Below are positions 1 to 4,979 of a stretch of 5,032 nt of DNA, one piece after another. Below the pieces are notes generated by a model, which was given only the letters and a program-made list of their open reading frames with translations, was not told where the DNA came from and searched no databases. Position 1 is the first letter of the stretch, and each line of letters opens with the position of its first letter. The position numbers were made by a program, and so were the translations under genes. Source of the DNA: an uncultured Porphyromonadaceae bacterium (GTDB lineage Bacteria > Bacteroidota > Bacteroidia > Bacteroidales > Muribaculaceae); contig USNC01000133.1 of NCBI GenBank assembly GCA_900555915.1, forward strand, positions 1-5,032, read 5' to 3'.

Positions 1-40
1 CTCAGTGTCTCGTGGGCTCGGAGATGTGTATAAGAGACAG
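1..40 (-). other. Nextera i7 adapter contamination, left end
   Basis: This is not genomic. Bases 1-6 (ctcagt) are the inner six bases of the reverse-complemented i7 index. Bases 7-21 are the Nextera read-2 adapter arm, and bases 22-40 (agatgtgtataagagacag) are the Tn5 mosaic end used in tagmentation libraries. The first genomic base is therefore about 41. The same adapter occurs in opposite orientation at the right end. Reading frames that begin here are artefacts; the peptides MCIRDR and DVYKRQ that they encode are translations of this adapter. Confidence 0.98.
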
Positions 41-188
41 GACCCATCCCTACGGAATAGGGAGTGGCTTCTGCCTGGTCGTGGGCCGGATGCATCACCG
101 GCGTGTACTTCTCGTCGGCGGCAAGTTCCCGGAAAGCGTTTTCCGGCAGACCCGTGCCCGTCGTCAGGTTTTGTTCGGTTTCTTTCAT
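41..188 (-). CDS. OPT-family oligopeptide transporter, N-terminal fragment
   Basis: This is the start of a minus-strand gene, 49 codons long before the contig end cuts it. It begins MKETEQNLTTGTGLPENAFR and ends TPYSVGMG. The pattern LPENAFREL, then a D/E-K-Y-x-P-V-M segment, then a proline-rich stretch and TPYSV matches the cytoplasmic N-terminus of bacterial OPT-family transporters just before their first membrane helix. OPT proteins are inner-membrane symporters for small peptides or metal chelates and usually exceed 600 residues, so more than 90% is missing. The ATG at 188 is favoured because an in-frame TAA lies 18 bases upstream of the start codon and the family motif follows 13 residues later. 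It lies 90 bases downstream of the chorismate mutase fusion on the same strand with no clear promoter between, so co-transcription is possible. The family call rests on a short, recalled motif, and the substrate cannot be inferred. Confidence 0.72.
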
Positions 189-232
189 TGTGTCGTATTG
201 TCGTTAGTTTTGTAGTCTATGTGTTATATCCA

Positions 233-277
233 ACTCCCCACTAAAAATTCCCCATTCAAAATTCAACATTCCCCATT
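233..277. repeat. Short AT-rich direct repeats in intergenic gap
   Basis: ATTCCCCATT occurs at 247-256 and again at 268-277, with a related ACTCCCCA at 233-240. The copies are joined by AAAATTC-type spacers. This patchy, low-complexity repeat fills most of the 90-base gap between the DAHP synthase stop and the OPT start. Runs of this kind are common between genes in Bacteroidetes. No stable stem followed by a T-tract is visible on the minus strand, so I do not call a terminator. Confidence 0.5.
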
Positions 278-278
278 A

Positions 279-1334
279 TCAAAGCTGTCGTTTCACGCTC
301 TCTTCATGGATGGCGCTCATGATTCGGCCCACGAAAATCTTGGGCAGACCGAGTTTCTCTCCCATGTCGGTGCGTTCCTTCATGATAGTGTCGTGGCGTC
401 CGAGCTGCACCACCATCATGTTGTGCGCCTTCTTGTATTCGCCGATTCTCTTGGATATCTCCATGCGTTTGGCGAGGAGCTCGAGAAGTTCATGGTCGAT
501 CTGGTCGATGTCGCCGCGCAGCGCGTCGAGTTCGGGCGTGCCGGCCGGCTTTTCCCTCACGGTGAGTTCTTTCATCAGTTCCGCCATCTCGGAGGGGAGG
601 AGCTGCTGCTTGGCATCGCTGAGGGCGCACTCGGGGTTGACGTGGCTTTCGATCATCAGTCCGTCGAAACCCATGTCGAGGGCATGTCGGCTGAGCGGAG
701 CCACCATGTCGTGGGCGCCGGTGATGTGGCTCGGGTCGCATATCACCGGAATTTCCGGATGTCGGCGGGCGAATTCGAATGGAAGCGCCCACATCGGCTG
801 GTTGCGGTAGATATGCTTGCCGTAGGTGCTGAAGCCGCGGTGAATAACCCCGATGCGTCGAATTCCGGCATTGTAGATGCGTGTCACGGCACCTATCCAG
901 AGGTCGAGGTCGGGATTGACGGGATTCTTGATCAGCACGGGGATGTCGGCGTTGAGTTCCTTGAGCGTGTCGGCGATCTCCTGCATCGAGAAGGGGCTCG
1001 CGGATGTGCGGGCGCCTATCCAGATGATGTCGAGCCCGGCGGCGATGGCGCTGATCACATGGCTTTTGCTCGCCACTTCAGTGCCGACGAGCATTCCGGT
1101 CTCTTCCTTCACTTTCTTGAGCCAGGGCAGACCGGCGAGCCCGACGCCTTCGAAGCATCCGGGCATGGTGCGTGGTTTCCATATTCCGGCTCTGAATATC
1201 CTGACGCCGGCGGCGGCCAGCCGGTGTGCGGTTTCGAGCACCTGCGTCTCGCTTTCCGCGCTGCATGGACCGGCGATTATGATCGGTTCCTTCATCATCG
1301 ACTCATCGTCGAACAACGGTTTTATATCTGTCAT
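279..1334 (-). CDS. Bifunctional DAHP synthase (type I-beta) / chorismate mutase
   Basis: This 351-residue cytoplasmic enzyme condenses phosphoenolpyruvate and erythrose-4-phosphate to DAHP, the first shikimate step, and converts chorismate to prephenate. Residues about 15-257 form the aldolase-like barrel. Visible landmarks are GPCSAES (metal Cys24), KPRT (53-56, PEP binding), HRGF (165-168), DPSH (200-203, metal His203), Glu229 and Asp240. Residues about 266-351 form an AroQ-type chorismate mutase helix bundle. By ungapped alignment from memory to E. coli P-protein, Arg11, Arg28, Lys39, Arg51 and Gln88 correspond to Arg273, Arg290, Lys301, Arg313 and Gln350, while Glu52 aligns with His314. 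The C-terminal mutase fusion is characteristic of Bacteroidetes and has been studied in Prevotella nigrescens, where the mutase side mediates feedback by prephenate. The start ATG overlaps the pheA stop (ATGA, 1331-1334), which implies translational coupling. No separate promoter is seen. Confidence 0.96.
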   Translation of the reverse strand: MTDIKPLFDDESMMKEPIIIAGPCSAESETQVLETAHRLAAAGVRIFRAGIWKPRTMPGCFEGVGLAGLPWLKKVKEETGMLVGTEVASKSHVISAIAAGLDIIWIGARTSASPFSMQEIADTLKELNADIPVLIKNPVNPDLDLWIGAVTRIYNAGIRRIGVIHRGFSTYGKHIYRNQPMWALPFEFARRHPEIPVICDPSHITGAHDMVAPLSRHALDMGFDGLMIESHVNPECALSDAKQQLLPSEMAELMKELTVREKPAGTPELDALRGDIDQIDHELLELLAKRMEISKRIGEYKKAHNMMVVQLGRHDTIMKERTDMGEKLGLPKIFVGRIMSAIHEESVKRQL

Positions 1335-2182
1335 TTTGAAGCGCTTTTATAAGTTCCTAATATGCGGAAGTCGCTGGTGAGCGGAGCCACTGCCGCTATT
1401 GCCTGGTCGCAACGTCCGCGGTCGTCGAATGTGAGGTCGGCATAGAAGCGGTATTCCCATTCATGCCCCACCACCGGCATCGACTGCAGCATGGAGAGAT
1501 TGATGTCGTAGAATGTCAGGATTGTGAGCACTTTGGAGAGCGCTCCCTTCTCGTGCGGCACGGTGAAGGCTACCGAAATCTTGTCGGCATCTTCCGGCAC
1601 GGGTGCGTCTTTCGGCCCTATTATCAGAAAACGGGTGAAGTTGCGGTTGTCGTCCTCGATGCCTTCGGCCAGTATGTCGAGTCCATATATCCCGGCGGCG
1701 TAGGCCGGCGCTATGGCCGCGCAGCCGGTCATCTTTTGCTCGGCTATCTTTTTGGCGCATCCGGCGGTGTCGAAATCCTCCGTCTTCCTGAGATTGGGAT
1801 AGTGCGACAGGAAGTCGCGGCATTGCAGCAGGGCCATATAGTGCGACCTCACCTCGTGCAGCTCCGAAATGCGGCTGCCCGGGAGCGCGCACAGCGAATG
1901 CGACACCCTTAGCTTGCATTCCCCGATCACGCTGCGTCCGCTCTTGCGGATGTATTCGAAATTCTGGAGCAGAGCGCCCGCGATAGTGTTTTCTATAGCG
2001 ACTGCCGCATACATTTCCGGCTGACTCACGAGAGCGGCAAACATATCTTCGAACGAGTCGAAAGAGACGGTAGTCAGATCCGGGTCGGCAAACCACCGGT
2101 GGGCAGCCACGTCGTGGAAGCATCCTCTGACACCCTGTATGCCGACCTGCGGCAGGCCTGTTATTGTCGTTTCTTTACCCAT
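1331..2182 (-). CDS. pheA: Prephenate dehydratase
   Basis: This 283-residue enzyme decarboxylates and dehydrates prephenate to phenylpyruvate, the precursor of phenylalanine. Its length is normal for a stand-alone prephenate dehydratase. The catalytic part spans about 12-190: VGIQGVRG (13-20), AIENTIAG (62-69), SHYMALLQC (113-121), DTAGCA (138-143) and the diagnostic NFTRF (181-185), whose Thr-Arg-Phe is essential in the family. An ACT regulatory domain follows (about 201-283) with GALS at 213-216. The usual ESRP of the phenylalanine-binding ACT site reads QSMP (233-236), followed by VVGHEWEYRFYADL; to my recollection this QS-x-P form is usual in Bacteroidetes homologues. The start at 2182 lies about 33 bases below a Bacteroidetes promoter box. 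It is the first gene of the operon and overlaps the next by 4 bases. The aminotransferase that often sits between these two genes in Bacteroides is absent here. Confidence 0.95.
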   Translation of the reverse strand: MGKETTITGLPQVGIQGVRGCFHDVAAHRWFADPDLTTVSFDSFEDMFAALVSQPEMYAAVAIENTIAGALLQNFEYIRKSGRSVIGECKLRVSHSLCALPGSRISELHEVRSHYMALLQCRDFLSHYPNLRKTEDFDTAGCAKKIAEQKMTGCAAIAPAYAAGIYGLDILAEGIEDDNRNFTRFLIIGPKDAPVPEDADKISVAFTVPHEKGALSKVLTILTFYDINLSMLQSMPVVGHEWEYRFYADLTFDDRGRCDQAIAAVAPLTSDFRILGTYKSASK

Positions 2183-2221
2183 AAACTCGGATTGTTAGAA
2201 ATATTATTGCCACTTGAAATG

Positions 2222-2229
2222 CAAAATTA
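2222..2229 (-). promoter_or_regulatory. Bacteroidetes -7 box upstream of pheA
   Basis: On the minus strand this reads TAATTTTG, an exact match to the Bacteroidetes primary sigma factor -7 consensus TAnnTTTG. It lies 39 bases upstream of the pheA ATG, so transcription would start near 2215 with a leader of about 30 nt. No clear TTTG at the -33 position is visible at the usual spacing, so the call rests on the -7 box and its position. Confidence 0.55.
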
Positions 2230-2291
2230 ACAAAAAAAACTCAATAATCGGCGAATTTGTATTTTTTTATCATTAGAATCAGCAAAACATC

Positions 2292-2318
2292 TGTTGGCGG
2301 CCAACACGCGGGGCGCCC
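2292..2318. repeat. Two adjacent GC-rich palindromes in divergent intergenic region
   Basis: TGTTGGC-G-GCCAACA (2292-2306) is a perfect 7+1+7 inverted repeat. GGGCGCCC (2311-2318) is a perfect 8-base palindrome five bases further on. They stand out as a GC-rich island in an otherwise AT-rich gap. They could be protein-binding sites for either divergent gene, or part of a dispersed intergenic repeat. There is no T-tract on either side, so they do not look like a terminator. Confidence 0.5.
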
Positions 2319-2362
2319 ATATTGTTATAGCATCAAATATAATATTGTTATAACATCAAATA
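2319..2362 (+). repeat. Tandem 21-bp near-perfect repeat, candidate operator
   Basis: Two copies of ATATTGTTATARCATCAAATA lie at 2319-2339 and 2342-2362. They differ at one base (G in the first, A in the second) and have a period of 23 bases, about two helical turns. The second copy contains the perfect 10-base palindrome TGTTATAACA (2346-2355), and the first has the same with one mismatch (2323-2332). The second copy starts within TAATATTG (2340-2347), one base off the Bacteroidetes -7 box, 32 bases before the symporter ATG. Paired palindromes phased on the DNA helix and overlapping a promoter core suggest a dimeric regulator, more likely a repressor. The regulator is unknown and is not encoded in the window. 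Confidence 0.6.
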
Positions 2363-2379
2363 GAAACTCCACTGCGACT

Positions 2380-3582
2380 ATGAAAAAATATCAAATCTAT
2401 ATCTGGCTTGGCGCGCTCGCGCTTGGCGTTGGCCTTGGGTTCCTCCACGTCGGGGCGATTGATTCGGTGATGAATGTGATAGCTACCGTCTACACGCGAC
2501 TCTTCAGGCTTTTGGCCGTGCCCACCATTGTGGTGGCCGTCATTTCGACGCTCGCATCGCTCGGCGGCGGACGTGAACTGAAGAAGATGTTCCGCACTAC
2601 GGTGACCTATACGTTGCTTACCACTTTTTCGGCCGCGTTTGTGGCCCTCGGGCTGTATCTGACGGTGAAACCGGGCAATGTGCCGTCTGGAGTGGTCGAT
2701 GCGCAGGAGGCAACTGCCGTTACCGAATCGTCGACTTCCTACGCCGACCATCTTATATCTGTGATTCCCGACAATATTGTGCGTCCGCTTCTGGAAGGAA
2801 ATGTGCTTGCGTTGCTGCTGCTTTGCTTCGCCATAGGGATAGCGATATCGAAAATGCCCGACTCCCGTCCTAAGGAAATAATAGTGGATGGAATATCGGG
2901 AGTGCAGACCATTCTTTTCACTCTCATCCATTGGCTGATAGCGATTCTGCCCCTCGGCATAGTGGCGTTCGCTGCGCAGCTCACGGCTCAGGCCGGAGTA
3001 GGGGTGATGGCCGATTCCATCGGGAAGTATGTGGTCGTTATCATTGCGGGCAATCTGATTCAGATGTTTGTGGTGCTTCCTTTGTTCCTGCTGTCGGCTG
3101 GGCTTAATCCGGTGAAGACGTTCGGCGGCATGTTCCCTGCCGTGATGATGGCTTTCTTCACCAAGAGCAGCGCCGCGACCTTGCCGGTGACGATGGAAAA
3201 TGCCGAACACCGTATAGGTGTCAGCCCGAAAGTAGCCCGGTTTGTGCTGCCGCTCTGCACCACTGTCAATATGAACGGTTGCGCGGCGTTCATACTCGGC
3301 ACCTCGCTCTTCATAATGCAGAACAATGGCATGCCCCTCACCATAGGCACCATGCTTGTATGGACCCTGATAGCAGTGATTTCGGCTGTAGGCAACGCCG
3401 GGGTGCCGATGGGTTGCTATTTTCTGACGCTCTCGCTTATGTCGGGCATCGGCGCCGATATCAGCCTCATGGGAATTATTCTTCCTATCTACACGGTCAT
3501 CGACATGGTGGAAACCGCCGAAAACGTCTGGTCAGACTCATGCGTGGCGGCCATAGCCAACCGCCGGCTCCCGAAAGAGTAA
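2380..3582 (+). CDS. Sodium-coupled amino-acid symporter, DAACS/SDF family, likely neutral substrate
   Basis: This 400-residue inner-membrane protein has the fold of the glutamate-transporter family: hydrophobic helices from residue 4, then two re-entrant hairpins. Hairpin 1 carries TKSSAATLP (261-269), helix 7 NMNG (297-300), hairpin 2 AVGNAGVP (336-343) and helix 8 IDMVETAENVWSD (374-386). Aligned by eye to GltPh, Asp394, Thr398, Asn401 and Asp405 are kept (Asp375, Thr379, Asn382, Asp386). Arg397, which binds the acidic side chain of aspartate or glutamate, is Glu378. E. coli SstT, a serine/threonine transporter, also has Glu there as I recall it, so a neutral amino acid is more likely than a dicarboxylate. 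GltPh Asp312 in NMDG is Asn299, near a sodium site. The ATG at 2380 is chosen over an upstream TTG (2257), because the first 41 residues from the TTG are unlike the family and would translate the operator repeats. Residues 100-128 form a less hydrophobic, probably exposed loop. Confidence 0.92.
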   Translation: MKKYQIYIWLGALALGVGLGFLHVGAIDSVMNVIATVYTRLFRLLAVPTIVVAVISTLASLGGGRELKKMFRTTVTYTLLTTFSAAFVALGLYLTVKPGNVPSGVVDAQEATAVTESSTSYADHLISVIPDNIVRPLLEGNVLALLLLCFAIGIAISKMPDSRPKEIIVDGISGVQTILFTLIHWLIAILPLGIVAFAAQLTAQAGVGVMADSIGKYVVVIIAGNLIQMFVVLPLFLLSAGLNPVKTFGGMFPAVMMAFFTKSSAATLPVTMENAEHRIGVSPKVARFVLPLCTTVNMNGCAAFILGTSLFIMQNNGMPLTIGTMLVWTLIAVISAVGNAGVPMGCYFLTLSLMSGIGADISLMGIILPIYTVIDMVETAENVWSDSCVAAIANRRLPKE

Positions 3583-3614
3583 CGGAGTGAGTGCTTTACG
3601 AAAAAAATAACGTT

Positions 3615-3649
3615 TTTGTTGCTGGATTGACGGGAAAATGCTATTTTTG
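3615..3649 (+). promoter_or_regulatory. Bacteroidetes-type promoter for the Rpn gene
   Basis: TATTTTTG at 3642-3649 matches TAnnTTTG exactly. Upstream, TTTG at 3615-3618 and an adjoining TTG at 3619-3621 lie 23 and 20 bases before it, close to the usual -33 spacing. Transcription would start near 3655, only about 10 bases before the ATG at 3665, giving a very short leader. The gene therefore appears to have its own promoter rather than reading through from the symporter 82 bases upstream. Confidence 0.6.
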
Positions 3650-3664
3650 TAAAAAATATAATAT

Positions 3665-4645
3665 ATGGATAAATCAAACCACTACATAAGATTTGACTGG
3701 GCGATCAAGCATATCCTTCGTGACAAGGCCAACTTCGGGATTCTCGAAGGTTTGCTGTCTGTGCTTCTCAACGAGGAAGTAAAGATAGAGGAGATACTCG
3801 AGAGCGAGTCGAACCAGATGAAGGACGATGACAAGTTCAACCGCGTCGACATCAAGGCTAAGAACAGCAAGGGGCATATCATCATTGTAGAGGTGCAGCT
3901 GACGCGTCAGCTTTACTATCTGCAGCGCATACTTTACGGCACCTGCAAGGCCATAACGGAGCATATCAATATCGGCGACAAATACGACCAGGTGAAGAAA
4001 GTGTATTCTGTGAGCATCCTCTATTGCGACTACGGCCAGGGCGACGACTACGTATATCACGGCGAGACCCGATTCAAGGGGATCCACACGGGCAACCAGC
4101 TGCTTGTCAATACGAAGGAAGACGGCGTGATAGTGCCGCATTTGCCGAAGGAGGTTTTTCCGGAATATTATCTCGTGAGAGTCAACGCCTTCTCGAAGAT
4201 ACCGGAAAGTCCGCTCGACGAATGGATGGAATATCTGAAAGACGGAGTGGTTAAAGACAATACGCGCGCCCCCGGTCTGAAGCAGGTTAAGGAGAAACTG
4301 CGTCTGCTGTCGATGACCACAGCCGAGCGCCGCGAGTACGAGGCGCACATGGACAACATCATGGTCCAGAACGACGTGCTCGACACTGCCCGCGAGGAAG
4401 GCCTTGCCGAGGGCCGGGCGGAGGGTCTTGCGGCGGGTCGTGCCGAAGGACTTGAGGAAGGTCGTGCTGAAGGTCGTGCTGAAGGTCGTGCTGAAGGTCG
4501 TGCTGAAGGTCGGGAGGTAGGACTTGAGGAAGGCCGCGCTGAACAAAACCGTATCAATGCGCGGAAAATGCTTGAGGCAGGTATCGCGCCGGAAGTAGTG
4601 GCGCAAGTCACAGGCCTGAGTGTTGAAGAGTTTGAAAAACTTTAA
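3665..4645 (+). CDS. Rpn-family PD-(D/E)XK nuclease / putative transposase
   Basis: This 326-residue protein belongs to the Rpn (YhgA-like, PDDEXK_2) family. These are DNA endonucleases first described as recombination-promoting and later, in E. coli, as toxic anti-phage proteins. The N-terminus YIRFDWAIKHILRDKANF (7-24) is typical of the Bacteroidetes branch. The nuclease core shows Asp62 in RVDIKA and Glu76-x-Gln78 in VEVQL, the D...ExQ catalytic pattern of the family, at nearly the same positions as E. coli RpnA. YGTCKAITEHI (91-101) is another family block. Residues 245-292 are twelve tandem tetrapeptides of EGRA/EGLA type. Residues 293-326 form a small helical tail (ARKMLEAG...VAQVTGLSVEEF) like those ending many relatives. 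The gene is intact, has its own promoter, and has no terminal repeats or partner genes, so it is a free-standing accessory locus. 'Transposase' in database names should not be taken as proof of mobility. Confidence 0.92.
   Translation: MDKSNHYIRFDWAIKHILRDKANFGILEGLLSVLLNEEVKIEEILESESNQMKDDDKFNRVDIKAKNSKGHIIIVEVQLTRQLYYLQRILYGTCKAITEHINIGDKYDQVKKVYSVSILYCDYGQGDDYVYHGETRFKGIHTGNQLLVNTKEDGVIVPHLPKEVFPEYYLVRVNAFSKIPESPLDEWMEYLKDGVVKDNTRAPGLKQVKEKLRLLSMTTAERREYEAHMDNIMVQNDVLDTAREEGLAEGRAEGLAAGRAEGLEEGRAEGRAEGRAEGRAEGREVGLEEGRAEQNRINARKMLEAGIAPEVVAQVTGLSVEEFEKL
4397..4540 (+). repeat. EGRA-type tetrapeptide repeat tract within the Rpn gene
   Basis: Twelve consecutive 12-base units encode EGLA, EGRA, EGLA, AGRA, EGLE, four EGRA, EGRE, VGLE and EGRA (residues 245-292). 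The outer units have diverged at synonymous positions, while the middle ones are identical. The tract is rich in Glu, Arg, Gly and Ala, and is likely to be an extended charged helix or linker between the nuclease core and the C-terminal tail. Tails of this type are common in Bacteroidetes Rpn proteins and vary in length between relatives. Confidence 0.9.
4457..4512 (+). repeat. Perfect 12-bp DNA tandem repeat core (GAAGGTCGTGCT)
   Basis: Four exact copies of GAAGGTCGTGCT run from 4457 to 4504, followed by 8 further matching bases to 4512. Identity at every synonymous position, against the diverged flanking units, points to recent expansion by slippage or unequal recombination. Because the unit is four codons, gain or loss of copies changes tail length without breaking the frame. 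Short-read assembly may also have collapsed the copy number. Confidence 0.93.
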
Positions 4646-4699
4646 ACATCCAAAATACAAATATCACTCCGGCGGCTTGGGAAATAAATTGGCTCCGTT

Positions 4700-4733
4700 T
4701 TTGCAGTAAATTCAAAAAAAATGCGTAAATTTG
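4700..4733 (+). promoter_or_regulatory. Bacteroidetes-type promoter for glyS
   Basis: TAAATTTG at 4726-4733 matches TAnnTTTG exactly, and TTTG at 4700-4703 lies 22 bases upstream as a plausible -33 element. Transcription would start near 4740, giving a leader of about 120-125 nt before the glyS ATG. Confidence 0.65.
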
Positions 4734-4745
4734 CACTTTGGTACT

Positions 4746-4837
4746 CGGAGGCCCCGCTTCCGTAACAAATATTTATGTATAATAACTGCTTTTTTCGCCA
4801 GTGCAGAATAAGCCGGTTTCCGGCAATGCCGCATTGC
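4746..4837 (+). promoter_or_regulatory. Structured 5' leader of glyS with three potential hairpins
   Basis: Three inverted repeats lie in the leader. Bases 4746-4762 (CGGAGG, loop CCCCG, CTTCCG) pair over 6 bp with one G-U, just after the predicted transcript start. Bases 4812-4824 (GCCGG, TTT, CCGGC) form a 5-bp stem. Bases 4823-4837 (GCAATGC, C, GCATTGC) are a perfect 7-base inverted repeat. The last two share bases 4823-4824, so their full forms compete. They end 27 bases before the ATG, followed by an A-rich stretch. No U-tract follows the second or third stem, so this does not look like an intrinsic terminator. It does not match a glycine riboswitch or T-box that I can recognise. Function is unknown. 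Confidence 0.4.
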
Positions 4838-4864
4838 GAAAATTAAAAATATAGAAAAGAAGAA

Positions 4865-4979
4865 ATGGCAAAACAGGAAGATGTCTTCAAGACGATTGTG
4901 GCTCATGCCAAGGAATACGGATTTGTGTTCCAGTCATCTGAAATATACGACGGCCTAAGCGCTGTCTACGACTATGGAC
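4865..4979 (+). CDS. glyS: Glycyl-tRNA synthetase (alpha2 type), N-terminal fragment
   Basis: This is the first 38 codons of a cytoplasmic class II aminoacyl-tRNA synthetase that charges tRNA-Gly with glycine. The adapter at 4980 cuts it off. The start MAKQEDVFKTIVAHAKEYGF, followed by VFQSSEIYDGLSAVYDYG, matches the N-terminus of the single-chain homodimeric GlyRS. In particular, the SSEIYDG...YDYG segment is the start of the catalytic core. This form, not the alpha2beta2 GlyQ/GlyS form of E. coli, is found in Bacteroidetes. Full-length proteins are about 510 residues. The ATG is preceded by an A-rich AAAAGAAGAA stretch, the usual ribosome-binding context in this phylum. It has its own promoter and a long leader. 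Confidence 0.93.

Noticed and set aside
5..244. Plus-strand frames starting in the first bases (79 and 67 residues).
   Set aside because: They start in adapter sequence, and their N-termini are adapter translations. The rest is antisense to the OPT fragment.
219..1352. 377-residue plus-strand frame opposite the DAHP synthase fusion, and other long antisense frames there.
   Set aside because: They are antisense shadows of a clearly recognisable enzyme. The translations show no family features and come from codon bias in a GC-moderate gene.
2257..2379. N-terminal extension of the symporter from a TTG at 2257.
   Set aside because: The 41 extra residues are hydrophilic, lack family similarity and translate the operator repeats. 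ATG at 2380 gives the normal length and start.
3583..3664. Rho-independent terminator after the symporter.
   Set aside because: There are A-runs and T-runs (3601-3607, 3613-3617), but only a weak A/T pairing without a GC stem.
3674..4660. 328-residue and 147-residue minus-strand frames opposite the Rpn gene, with TFST- and ARPS-type repeats.
   Set aside because: The repeats are just the reverse complement of the EGRA-coding units. The sense frame has intact catalytic motifs and a promoter.
4775..4846. 23-codon upstream ORF in the glyS leader as a real leader peptide.
   Set aside because: There is no ribosome-binding signal, no glycine codons and no recognisable peptide. It is kept only as part of the leader observation.
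4712..4906. 64-residue minus-strand frame across the glyS promoter and start.
   Set aside because: It overlaps the promoter, leader and glyS start on the opposite strand and has no recognisable features.
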